Below, piece after piece: positions 34,398 to 41,680 of a stretch of 64,000 nucleotides of DNA (positions are counted from its first letter, which is position 1; every line of letters starts with the position of its first letter). Below the pieces are notes generated by a model. It searched no databases. It saw nothing but the letters and a program-made list of their open reading frames with translations, and had not been told where the DNA came from. The stretch is from an uncultured Alphaproteobacteria bacterium. Lineage in GTDB: Bacteria; Pseudomonadota; Alphaproteobacteria; RF32; CAG-239. The stretch covers positions 90,645 to 154,644 of the forward strand of contig CALXUM010000002.1 in NCBI GenBank assembly GCA_944391685.1. Direction: 5' to 3'. The position numbers were made by a program, and so were the translations under genes.

Positions 34398-34634
34398 TTA
34401 ATCAGCACGCCCGATGCAGAAAGAAGCATCCGCCAGAGATTTAAGCGCATCAATATGCACCTGAACCCCTGACAAGCCGCCCAGCGCAGAATTGACACGC
34501 CGTTCGTCATTGTCGGCGTCTTGCCATTCAAGGCCTTCCTTGGCGGCCTTGATACGTTCGTGTATATCTTTGAGAATAGCCTCCATTGCAGCAACATTCC
34601 CGGAAACAATCGTTAATTTAGTTTTGTTATCCAT
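34398..34634 (-). CDS. Small hypothetical phage protein
   Basis: 78 residues (MDNKTKLTIVSGNVAAMEAI ... ASFCIGRAD), helical. It points against the flanking rightward genes and has its own upstream AT-rich region. Possibly a lysogeny-expressed gene; no function recognised. Confidence 0.5.
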   Translation of the reverse strand: MDNKTKLTIVSGNVAAMEAILKDIHERIKAAKEGLEWQDADNDERRVNSALGGLSGVQVHIDALKSLADASFCIGRAD

Positions 34635-35106
34635 AACAGCATCCTTAAAATATGTCCATACAGTGGATTGATAATATTTAACCTTGTTTAATATCGGTTT
34701 TACCTGAGATAAACCTGATTTTTAAGAAGATAACCTCCTATTTATATGTTCATTGACGCTCTTGTCGGGCGTAAAGTCAAGTCATTTTTGCGTCATTTTT
34801 GACTTTTTATGAATTTTCATTTTACCGATTTGACCGATTTGACCGATTTTTTAACTTTATTTTTCAAAATCGCACTATGGCAAAAGTATAAAAATACTGT
34901 AAGCTTTTGAATTTGCGAAATTTTACCATTTTAACCAATTTAACCCATTTTTTCGGTTTTTTCAGTATTATTTTTTTGAAATTATAGAAGAAAACCCAAA
35001 AAATGAGAAAAACGGTAAAATCGGTAAAATAGGGCAAAGTCAAGAAAAATAAAATTTATTGACTTTTTAAGTCAAAAAATACTATCATTTGAAAAAAGGA
35101 GGTCGG
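34635..35106. promoter_or_regulatory. Repeat-rich control region before the packaging genes
   Basis: 472 bp without a gene. It contains three 10-bp direct repeats TTACCGATT, TTGACCGATT and TTGACCGATTT (34821-34850), the related TTACCATTTTAACCAATTTAA (34923 on) and an inverted set ACGGTAAAATCGGTAAAA (35011-35030). It also has AGTCATTTTTGCGTCATTTTT near 34780 and the phage-wide AAAAGTATAAAAATAC at 34883. The repeats look like iterons or operator arrays; an origin or late-gene control are both possible. Confidence 0.6.
35059..35088 (+). promoter_or_regulatory. Promoter for the packaging/head region
   Basis: TTGACT, an 18-nt spacer including AGTCAAAAAATAC, and TATCAT. The AGTCAAAAAATACTAT stretch is the same as in the rightward early promoter at 25601-25629, suggesting shared control. 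Confidence 0.6.
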
Positions 35107-35727
35107 ATGACTGACGTCAAATTAAAAGATTTGGAATACTATCTCGACGACATCGCCGAGAAACAACTGCCTTTTGCCTGCGCCATGGCTTTAACCCGTA
35201 CATCCGCCAAAATCGGCGATGATTTGGCCAAGAAAGCAGCTCACCAATTCCACACCTTAACGCCATTCTCACGCACCCACCGCACAGCACGCATCGGCGC
35301 GGCTCCGTCTCCTGGAAGTTCGTTCGCCACGCTGCCGGCAGATAAAAGTCACGGAATTAACCGCATGCAAGCCGTTCTCGGCAACCAGCACTGGGGTATC
35401 GCAGAGCAAATCGCAGACGGGCAAACAGTCAGGCGTCCGCTAACAAGCAAATATCTGTGGGTGCCGTTGCAGGGGCGTAAGCGCAATTTTGGCCCGCAAA
35501 AAGCGCTCAAACAACGCGGCGTGTTTGTCGTTAACACAAAAAAGGGCACCTATATCATGCAGCGCAAGGGCAAGAGCAAGACGCTCAAGCCTTTATTTTT
35601 GAGGCGTAAACAGCAAATGATCACACCGAGGTTCAATATGCACAAGATTGTCGAGAAAAGGGCTCAGCGCTACATGGATGTGTTCTTCATCAGGGCAATG
35701 GACCAGGCTTTAAGGACGGCGAGATGA
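35107..35727 (+). CDS. Hypothetical phage protein near packaging genes
   Basis: 206 residues from ATG 35107 with AAGGAGG upstream. LEYYLDDIAEKQLPFACAMA is a helical opening; the middle and end are very basic (KKGTYIMQRKGKSKTLKPLF). The helical opening and late-region position recall minor virion proteins found near packaging genes, but I have no specific family. Confidence 0.5.
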   Translation: MTDVKLKDLEYYLDDIAEKQLPFACAMALTRTSAKIGDDLAKKAAHQFHTLTPFSRTHRTARIGAAPSPGSSFATLPADKSHGINRMQAVLGNQHWGIAEQIADGQTVRRPLTSKYLWVPLQGRKRNFGPQKALKQRGVFVVNTKKGTYIMQRKGKSKTLKPLFLRRKQQMITPRFNMHKIVEKRAQRYMDVFFIRAMDQALRTAR

Positions 35728-35842
35728 TGTCTGGAAAGCCAACGCCCGCCTTCAATAGGTTCTTCCTAACCCCCGCAAGCCGCGGGTCAGCGCGCGGCGC
35801 GGCTTATAGCTAAGTTTGAAAAATAAAAAACGAGTTGCGAAA

Positions 35843-37231
35843 ATGACAGAGATTGACCAAAGCGAAATTGTTGAAAAATTAAAGACCATGAAGCTTGAAC
35901 TCGTGGAGCTCAGCCGTTTGGTGCCGGATCCGCTCAATACCAAAAACCACCCGGATGAGCAAATCGAGAAAATTGCGCAATCCATGAAAAAGCGGTGGAC
36001 AAACCCGATCTTAGTTGACGACGACATGACGATTGTCGCCGGCCACGGACGACGGCTCGCGGCGCTCAAACTGGGAATTGAAAAAGTCCCGGTCATCGTT
36101 TTGCATAATTTAACCGAGGCCGAGCGCATCCAGTATCAGATTTTTGACAACAAATCGGCCGAAATGGCGGAATGGAACTGGGAAAACCTGCAGGCGCAAA
36201 TGGATCGGCTCTTGGAGCTCGGCGCCGACATTGAAGAAACCGGCTGGTCGCTTGACGAACTCAACGAAACCCTTGACGACCTTGAGGAAACCCCGAAAAC
36301 CGTCGACATTGAAAAGCTCGACAACGCCCCGCCTTTGTCCGAAACCGTTAAAAGCCGCCGCGGCGATATATGGATTTGCGGGCAACACCGCGTTATGTGC
36401 GGCGACAGCACCAGCGAGGCGGACGTCGACAGCCTGATGGAAGGAACGCTGGCTGACCTTGTGTTCACGGATCCGCCGTACGGTGTCAGCTACAAGGGCA
36501 CCAACAATCCGAACGGCCGCGAATGGCAAATCATTAAAAACGACCAGTTGCGGGGCGATCAGCTTTTTCTGTTCCTGCTTGAGGCTTTCAAAAACATCAA
36601 GCGCTATTTGCGGAAAAGCCGTGCGTTTTACATCTGGTACGCCAACACCAACCACGTTCATTTTGAAACCGCTATCCGCGGCGTCGAACTCAAACCCAAA
36701 CAGGTCATCATCTGGGATAAAGGCATGGTGCTCGGACATTCAGACTATCACTGGGCATACGAGCCTTGTTTTTACGGATGCCACGAGGGAGAGAATTGCC
36801 GCTGGTTCGGCGACCGTACGCAAAAAACGCTGTGGAGTTCTGCGGACCAGGGCTTTGATAACTGGCCGCGCGAGCGCTTGGTCGAGCTTGTCCAAAAGCT
36901 AAAATCCGGCTCCGAGATCTGGACAATCAAGCGTGACGCCGCTTCAAGCTATGTCCACCCGACCCAAAAGCCGGTTGAGCTTGCCCAGCGCGCAATGGTT
37001 AACAGCTCAAACCGCGGCGAAATCGTGCTCGACCTCTTTGGCGGTTCCGGCTCAACCATGATCGCGGCCGAAAACGTGGGGCGCAAATCCCGACTGATGG
37101 AAATTGATCCACGCTATTGCGACGTAATCATCCGGCGCTGGCAGGAACTTTTCGGCGGAACGGCCAAGCGCGAGAAAGACGGCGTGGCGTTTGACGATGC
37201 CGAGGAGTACCCATATGTCGGTATTGAGTAA
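35843..37231 (+). CDS. ParB-like nuclease / DNA methyltransferase fusion
   Basis: 462 residues. Residues 10-110 are a ParB/Srx N-terminal domain (VELSRLVPDPLNTKNHPDEQ and VAGHGRRLAALKLG). After a linker, residues 165-450 are a beta-class N6/N4 methyltransferase with LVFTDPPYGVSYKG (motif IV), HPTQKPVELAQRAM and LDLFGGSGSTMIAAEN (motif I). This fusion is widespread in phages immediately before terminase, where it probably modifies DNA to be packaged. ATG 35843 is preferred to a TTG 27 bases upstream. The terS gene overlaps its end by 17 nt. Confidence 0.9.
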   Translation: MTEIDQSEIVEKLKTMKLELVELSRLVPDPLNTKNHPDEQIEKIAQSMKKRWTNPILVDDDMTIVAGHGRRLAALKLGIEKVPVIVLHNLTEAERIQYQIFDNKSAEMAEWNWENLQAQMDRLLELGADIEETGWSLDELNETLDDLEETPKTVDIEKLDNAPPLSETVKSRRGDIWICGQHRVMCGDSTSEADVDSLMEGTLADLVFTDPPYGVSYKGTNNPNGREWQIIKNDQLRGDQLFLFLLEAFKNIKRYLRKSRAFYIWYANTNHVHFETAIRGVELKPKQVIIWDKGMVLGHSDYHWAYEPCFYGCHEGENCRWFGDRTQKTLWSSADQGFDNWPRERLVELVQKLKSGSEIWTIKRDAASSYVHPTQKPVELAQRAMVNSSNRGEIVLDLFGGSGSTMIAAENVGRKSRLMEIDPRYCDVIIRRWQELFGGTAKREKDGVAFDDAEEYPYVGIE

Positions 37232-37799
37232 AAGCGACTTCGCCCGCAAGATTGACCGATCGCATCAGTATGTCTCAAGCCTGATTAAAAAAGGCCTGAT
37301 TGTCCTGACCAGACAAGACGGTCGCGAAATGGTTGAGGTCGAGGCATCGCTGGCCAAAATTGCCGCCCATGCGGATCCGGCCAATAATCCGGCAACGACA
37401 ATGCCAAGGGCGGACGGACGCCGCAAGACATCCGTCGGCATGGCGCTCCGCCAGTCCGGGACGACGCAGAGCGCAGATGTCGAAGGCATATCGGCGCAAT
37501 CCAGCAGCACGACGCAATACCAGAAAAGCCGCGCCGTCAAGGAAAGCTACACCGCCCGCCTGCGCAAAATTGAGTTTGAGAAAGAGATGGGCGCGATTGT
37601 CAACAAAGAGGGCGTGGAAAAAGCGGCCTTCGGCGTATCAAGGATCCTGCGCGAAAAGCTCAAAGCGGTGCCGAACCGGCTGGCGCCAAAAGTTACGGTT
37701 GTAACGGACCAGAAAGAAAATTTTATTATTTTAACGGAGGAAATGGAAGGTGTCATCAGGGAAATCCAGGCGGCCATTGCCGAAATCATCAATACCTGA
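37215..37799 (+). CDS. Terminase small subunit (Nu1-like), copy 1
   Basis: 194 residues from ATG 37215 (GAGGAG upstream). The N-terminal LSKSDFARKIDRSHQYVSSL is a DNA-binding HTH, a low-complexity linker follows, and residues 115-190 (YTARLRKIEFEKEMGAIV and FGVSRILREKLKAVPNRLAP) are the helical TerS/Nu1 oligomerisation region. TerS recognises the packaging site and recruits TerL, encoded next. The following overlapping gene repeats this C-terminal region. Confidence 0.75.
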   Translation: MSVLSKSDFARKIDRSHQYVSSLIKKGLIVLTRQDGREMVEVEASLAKIAAHADPANNPATTMPRADGRRKTSVGMALRQSGTTQSADVEGISAQSSSTTQYQKSRAVKESYTARLRKIEFEKEMGAIVNKEGVEKAAFGVSRILREKLKAVPNRLAPKVTVVTDQKENFIILTEEMEGVIREIQAAIAEIINT

Positions 37800-38118
37800 T
37801 TTCGCGCCGGAGGACTTTGTCATTCCGGATTTGCCGGAAAGCGACGAAGAACCGGACCGGACAGATTATGAGGGCAGGCTGAAAAAGATTGAGCTGGACA
37901 GAGTTGAAGGTCGCCTGCTGGATAAAAACGCGCAAAAAAAAAACAGTTTTGACCTTGGTCGTCTGCTCCGCGACAAACTGGCGGGGTTGCCGTCAAAACT
38001 CGCCGCGCGGGTGTCGGCCGAAACGGATGTCAAGAAAAACGAGAGGTTAATACGGAATGAATGCAACAGATGCGGTCGAGAGATACTCAGACGAATGGCT
38101 GATTTTGGAAGGCGTTAG
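37750..38118 (+). CDS. TerS-like C-terminal-region protein, copy 2
   Basis: 122 residues from GTG 37750, overlapping copy 1 by 50 nt and TerL by 62 nt. YEGRLKKIELDRVEGRLLD and LGRLLRDKLAGLPSKLAARV align well with the C-terminal region of copy 1 (YTARLRKIEFEKEMGAIV, ILREKLKAVPNRLAPK), but there is no HTH. It looks like a tandem partial duplication: a TerS accessory subunit without DNA reading head. Good GGAGG upstream supports expression. Confidence 0.65.
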   Translation: MSSGKSRRPLPKSSIPDFAPEDFVIPDLPESDEEPDRTDYEGRLKKIELDRVEGRLLDKNAQKKNSFDLGRLLRDKLAGLPSKLAARVSAETDVKKNERLIRNECNRCGREILRRMADFGRR

Positions 38119-39985
38119 ATGCTTTTGCGAAGGCTTTCTCAAAGGTTTGGAGCTGCCGCCGCGCCAGACGATTTCCGAGTGGGCGGACGCCAATCGCAAG
38201 CTGAGTTCCGAGAGTTCCGCTGAGCCCGGGGACTGGAATACCAGCCGCGCCGAATATCAGCGCGGTATTATGGACGCCATATCAGACATCAATGTGTCTG
38301 AGGTGACGATTGTCGCCTCGTCTCAGGTCGGCAAAACCGAAATCATCAACAACGCCATAGGCTACTACATCGACAAAGACCCTTGCCCGATCCTCCTGAT
38401 GCAGCCAACCGAGAACGTCGCCAAGAGCTGGTCAACCGACCGTCTGATGCCGATGCTCCGCGACACGCCGTGTCTGCAGGGCAAGGTCTCGGACAGCAAA
38501 GACAGCGGCAACACCGTCTTGCACAAATCGTTCCCCGGCGGGCACATCACCATGGTCGGCGCCAATTCGGCCGCCGAGCTGGCAAGCCGCCCGATCCGCG
38601 TCGTCATGATGGACGAAGTCGACCGTTACCCGTTGTCGGCCGGCAAAGAGGGTGACCCGGTCAAGCTGGCCATAAAAAGAACAACCACGTTTTGGAACCG
38701 GAAAATCGTCAAATGTTCCACACCGACCATTGCCGGCATGAGCAAAATAGACGCATCATTCCAGCAATCGGACATGCGCTTTTTTTTGGTGCCGTGCCCG
38801 CATTGCGGCAAATATCAACGAATTGAGTGGGCAAATGTTAAGTGGGAAAAAAGAGAAACGGCCGAGGAAAGCGCCAAAACGGCTGTATATGCCTGCCCGC
38901 ATTGCGGCGCCTGCTGGAATGATGTCGAGCGCTGGCACGCCGTCGGCCTCGGCCGATGGGAGGCAACCAGGCCGTTTAACGGACACGCGGGATTTTCGCT
39001 CTGGGAGGGATATTCGCCATGGGTGCCGCTCAAGGAAATAGTCAAATCTTTTCTTGATGCTAAAGACGATCCGGAGGCATTAAAAACATTCATCAACACC
39101 TCGCTCGGTCAGGTGTGGGAAGACAAAGGCGAGCGCGTCGACGAAACCAGACTGATCAACCGGCGCGAGGATTACACGACAGCGCCGCCGGAGGTTGTTG
39201 TCATCACGGCCGGCGTTGACGTCCAGGATGACCGTCTGGAGGTTGAGCGCCTCGGCTGGACGGTCAACAACCAGAGCTACGGCCTCGGCAAGGTTGTGTT
39301 GCTCGGCGATCCTGCGGCTGCACGCATCTGGGAAGAACTCGACGACCTTTTGCAAACGCCGGTCCCTCACGCCCTGACCGGCGAAATGGAAATCTCGGCC
39401 TGCTGCATCGACAGCGGCTATTTAACCCAGCAGGTCGGCAAGTTTTGTCAGGAACGCTGGAACCGGCGCATCTGGGCGATTAAAGGCATGCCAGGCGAAG
39501 GCCGCCCGATTCTCAAACGCGCTCCGGGAAAGATTAAAAAGCTCAATCTGGAGTTTTTTCTGGTCGGCACCGATACGGTCAAAGACGTGGTTTATTCGCG
39601 GCTTAAGATTGACGATCCGGCAGCCCCCGGATATTGCCATTTTAACATGAGTTACGACGAAAACCACTTTATTCAGCTGACAGCCGAGGAAGCAAAAACC
39701 TCTTATGTCAAAGGACGCAAGCTCCGTTATTACGCCCTGCGTCCGGGACGCAAACGCAACGAGGCGCTGGACATATTCGGCTATGCCCTGGCAGCGCTGG
39801 AAGGGCTCAAACTTTCAGGGCTGAACATGCGGCGGCGCTGGGAAAAGATGCTCGCGCGGCAGGAATACGCCGAAAAAGTCCGCGAAATGGTAGAACACAA
39901 TCCCGAAGTGGTTGTTGAAAATATCCCTAAGCCGGATATTTTAAGGCCGCGCCGCCGTAGGCGCCTGGTCGGCAGATTTGCCTGA
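38057..39985 (+). CDS. Terminase large subunit (lambda gpA-like)
   Basis: 642 residues, the usual gpA size. EVTIVASSQVGKTEIINNAI is the Walker A-like motif, VVMMDEVDRYP the Walker B, and VITAGVDVQDDRLEVE the start of the RNase H-like nuclease domain with its metal Asp. FLVPCPHCGKYQRIEW and CPHCGACWND are the two zinc knuckles typical of gpA. TerL powers DNA translocation into the prohead and cuts the concatemer. A hairpin follows directly after the stop. Confidence 0.95.
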   Translation: MNATDAVERYSDEWLILEGVRCFCEGFLKGLELPPRQTISEWADANRKLSSESSAEPGDWNTSRAEYQRGIMDAISDINVSEVTIVASSQVGKTEIINNAIGYYIDKDPCPILLMQPTENVAKSWSTDRLMPMLRDTPCLQGKVSDSKDSGNTVLHKSFPGGHITMVGANSAAELASRPIRVVMMDEVDRYPLSAGKEGDPVKLAIKRTTTFWNRKIVKCSTPTIAGMSKIDASFQQSDMRFFLVPCPHCGKYQRIEWANVKWEKRETAEESAKTAVYACPHCGACWNDVERWHAVGLGRWEATRPFNGHAGFSLWEGYSPWVPLKEIVKSFLDAKDDPEALKTFINTSLGQVWEDKGERVDETRLINRREDYTTAPPEVVVITAGVDVQDDRLEVERLGWTVNNQSYGLGKVVLLGDPAAARIWEELDDLLQTPVPHALTGEMEISACCIDSGYLTQQVGKFCQERWNRRIWAIKGMPGEGRPILKRAPGKIKKLNLEFFLVGTDTVKDVVYSRLKIDDPAAPGYCHFNMSYDENHFIQLTAEEAKTSYVKGRKLRYYALRPGRKRNEALDIFGYALAALEGLKLSGLNMRRRWEKMLARQEYAEKVREMVEHNPEVVVENIPKPDILRPRRRRRLVGRFA

Positions 39986-39988
39986 TGC

Positions 39989-40014
39989 CTTTTTACTTCC
40001 AAGGGAAGAAAAAG
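39989..40014. other. Hairpin 3' of orphan variable repeat B
   Basis: CTTTTTACTTCC ... GGAAGAAAAAG, 11-12 bp with one bulge, starting 4 bp after the TerL stop. It lies 17 bp beyond the end of the orphan VR on the reverse strand. An equivalent hairpin follows the other orphan VR at exactly the same spacing. DGRs are known to use a hairpin/cruciform just 3' of VR as part of target recognition. Confidence 0.55.
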
Positions 40015-40030
40015 TTATTTTGGCGGATAT

Positions 40031-40137
40031 GCCCGCGCGCGCCATAATTGCCATACGCAACCGAAAGCGAATTGTCCGCAGTACGACAGCGGGAACCGCA
40101 ATCCGAGGAATAGCTCCAAGCCGCCCCCGCCAGAAGC
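40031..40137 (-). repeat. Orphan DGR variable repeat B (drifted)
   Basis: 107 bp that align without gaps to the TR core (58208-58314) with 24 differences; 15 of these are at TR adenines. The constant segments GCTTCTGGC, GGTTCCCG, AATTCGCTTTCG and TGGCGCGCGCGGGC are retained. Translated on the reverse strand it gives LLAGAAWSYSSDCGSRCR and GARGHIRQ. No lectin-type body is encoded upstream of it on that strand; the open frame that covers it runs through the promoter of 40246-40779, so I do not call a gene. The 9 non-adenine changes suggest an old, decaying copy. Confidence 0.8.
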
Positions 40138-40185
40138 CTGCACAATTTGAAAAAGTCAAAAACAATGACTTTTTTATACTTTTTG

Positions 40186-40214
40186 TTGACTATTTTATAC
40201 TTTAATGCTACGAT
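40186..40214 (+). promoter_or_regulatory. Promoter for the 40246 gene
   Basis: TTGACT, a 17-nt spacer, TACGAT, followed by AAAGTATAATTTTGAC. The same AAAGTATAA word occurs before other phage units. An independent promoter here fits a moron gene. Confidence 0.5.
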
Positions 40215-40245
40215 AAAGTATAATTTTGACGGAAAGGATAGGGTT

Positions 40246-40779
40246 ATGACTGAAAAAGAATTTGAAGAAACCAAAAAACAGGTATTGTCGGCGGCGGCAT
40301 TTCTTGCCATCATCGGCGGGGCGGTTTTATACGGGTATGACATCATCAGCGCCGGCTGGACAATCCCGGTTATTTTGTTGCTCTACGCCATCCTTGGCGG
40401 TGGTTTTTACCATGTCATTGAACAAAAACGCGACACGGACGATGATTTCGACCTTCCGGGCTTTGGCGAACCGGTGTGGCAATCCGACAAAGGTATCCCG
40501 GTAAACTTTTCCTACACCGACGCCTCCGGAAAGAAGACCAAACGCCGCATCGTTTTGCACAAGATATTTAAAGACGGCAAAACCCGCTTTTATTTTCAAG
40601 GCTATTGCCAGCTGCGCAAAGCTGAGCGCACGTTCGTCAGCGACAAAATAAAAGATCTGCACGACGACAACGGCGAAATCATTGACCTGCCGCAATTTAT
40701 CAACGACCTAACCGGCTACGATGCCTTTGGAAGTGCCGAAGTCCGCACCGTTAAAGAAAATAGCAAGAAAGAAAAATAA
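40246..40779 (+). CDS. Membrane-anchored WYL-like domain protein (moron)
   Basis: 177 residues from ATG 40246. Two hydrophobic helices at residues 15-55 (AAAFLAIIGGAVLYGY and IPVILLLYAILGGGFYHVI) are followed by a cytosolic beta domain: VNFSYTDASGKKTKRRIVL, then FYFQGYCQLRKAERTFVSDK. That segment has the rhythm of WYL domains (F-x-Y-x-x-x-x-G, then G-x-C-x-x-R-x-x-R-x-F), which sense ligands in regulators and defence-linked proteins. It interrupts terL and the head genes, has its own promoter, and is bracketed by orphan VRs. Function is inferred only loosely. Confidence 0.5.
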   Translation: MTEKEFEETKKQVLSAAAFLAIIGGAVLYGYDIISAGWTIPVILLLYAILGGGFYHVIEQKRDTDDDFDLPGFGEPVWQSDKGIPVNFSYTDASGKKTKRRIVLHKIFKDGKTRFYFQGYCQLRKAERTFVSDKIKDLHDDNGEIIDLPQFINDLTGYDAFGSAEVRTVKENSKKEK

Positions 40780-40834
40780 AATTCCGCCGTTTTGTTTAAT
40801 TATTTTTTAACGATTATGTGCTTTACTGCTTCAT

Positions 40835-40969
40835 GAGCTCAAAACTCAGTATATAGCGGAAAGACCGCCCCGTAAGATTAGCGGATTTTTTTGTGCCGAT
40901 TTGTCAAAAGTCGGGAGTGCGAGGAAATATCAGAATAACTCCGCGCGACTATATACGCGTTTTGAGCTC
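40835..40969. repeat. 21/22-bp inverted repeat
   Basis: GAGCTCAAAACTCAGTATATAG at 40835-40856 and CTATATACGCGTTTTGAGCTC at 40949-40969 are imperfect reverse complements. The interval 40780-41019 otherwise holds no gene. It may be a structured transcript or the edge of an inserted cassette. Confidence 0.6.
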
Positions 40970-41019
40970 CCGACACCTCCACGGTTTGGAGGCAACCTCT
41001 CAAAAAAGGTATATAGACA

Positions 41020-41211
41020 ATGAAATCGCTTTTTTATTCTTTCGCCGCGGCGTTTCTCATGACGACCGCCGCTATTTTTACAATCCACAACTACAATCAG
41101 TATGCCGCGTCTTTTGACCGCGTTAAACAGGGGCTTGAGTTAAACCGCGCCTATGCCGAATATTTGCCGGTTCTGCAGGCGCAAATTAACGCCTCAACCG
41201 GATCTTATTAA
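41020..41211 (+). CDS. 63-residue membrane or secreted protein
   Basis: MKSLFYSFAAAFLMTTAAIF is a signal-anchor-like N-terminus, followed by a helical tail (FDRVKQGLELNRAYAEYLP). No lipobox. Ribosome site weak. Function unknown; lies within the terL-gpW insertion region. Confidence 0.45.
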   Translation: MKSLFYSFAAAFLMTTAAIFTIHNYNQYAASFDRVKQGLELNRAYAEYLPVLQAQINASTGSY

Positions 41212-41228
41212 AGGTGTCGAAATCGACA

Positions 41229-41253
41229 CCTTTTCACCTCCAAGGTGGAAAGG
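41229..41253. other. Hairpin 3' of orphan variable repeat C
   Basis: CCTTTTCACCT ... AGGTGGAAAGG around a short loop, located 17 bp beyond the 3' end of orphan VR C and 18 bp after the 41020-41211 stop. Sequence and spacing correspond to the hairpin after orphan VR B. Confidence 0.55.
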
Positions 41254-41269
41254 TCCCTTTGGCGGATAT

Positions 41270-41376
41270 GCCCGCGCGCGCCAACAAAGACATACGCCGC
41301 CGAAAGCGGATCAGACGCAGCGCGATAACGGGAACCGCAGTGCGAGGAATCGTCCCAGTCGCCCCCTGCCAGAAGC
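41270..41376 (-). repeat. Orphan DGR variable repeat C
   Basis: 107 bp aligning without gaps to the TR core with 21 differences, 18 of them at TR adenines, the mark of mutagenic retrohoming. Translated it reads VLLAGGDWDDSSHCGSRYR and GARGHIRQ. On its 5' side TCCTGCATG is shared with the fibre gene VR but not with the TR, so this copy derives from a VR, not from the TR. Upstream on the same strand there is only a short unrelated frame (start near 41486), so the lectin-like body is missing. I regard it as an orphan VR. Confidence 0.88.
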
Positions 41377-41405
41377 ACCATGCAGGAAAGCGCTTCTAAA
41401 ACAGA

Positions 41406-41436
41406 AAGCCCCGGATATTTGCAACTATCCGAGGCT
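41406..41436. other. Hairpin between orphan VR C and the tRNA cluster
   Basis: AAGCCCCGGATA ... TATCCGAGGCTT, about 11 bp of pairing. No strong T run; it may be a processing or weak termination site. Confidence 0.4.
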
Positions 41437-41500
41437 TCCCTGCTTTCCTGGCCGTTGTACACCGGTTCGGTCGGCGCTTGCTTCATGTTTGGTTATAGAC

Positions 41501-41581
41501 CGGACCGGTGGGGCTCGAACCCACATTCTGAATTTCTTCATTGCTTGCAAGCTACGCTCTGACCAATTAAGCTACAGTCCG
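41501..41581 (-). tRNA. tRNA-like element with abnormal anticodon arm
   Basis: 81 nt on the reverse strand. Acceptor CGGACTG/CGGTCCG, D arm GCTT-AATTGGTCA-GAGC and T arm GTGGG-TTCGAGC-CCCAC all fit a tRNA. The part between (GTAGCTTGCAAGCAATG, then TGAA-GAAA-TTCA) does not form a normal five-pair anticodon stem, and CCA is not encoded. It may be a degenerate phage tRNA with a long variable arm. The interval 41582-41680 shows nothing else. Confidence 0.5.
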
Positions 41582-41680
41582 ATAATTGGAGTTTGATATC
41601 GCACAAACTCTGTGTAAAAGCGGAAAGTTTAACCTGCAAAGCATTTTACTTTCAATTTTATCGACGTCTTGCGCCGGGTT

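Noticed and set aside
36110..36739. A 209-residue reverse frame
   Set aside because: It is a shadow of the ParB-methyltransferase gene, whose motifs are unmistakable on the forward strand.
39993..40346. A 117-residue reverse frame covering orphan VR B
   Set aside because: It runs antisense through the promoter and start of the 40246 gene with low-complexity AT-rich codons, so coding is unlikely.
41208..41486. A 92-residue reverse frame covering orphan VR C
   Set aside because: The part before the VR has no lectin-like features, runs across a hairpin and lacks a ribosome site; I treat the VR as an orphan instead of a gene.
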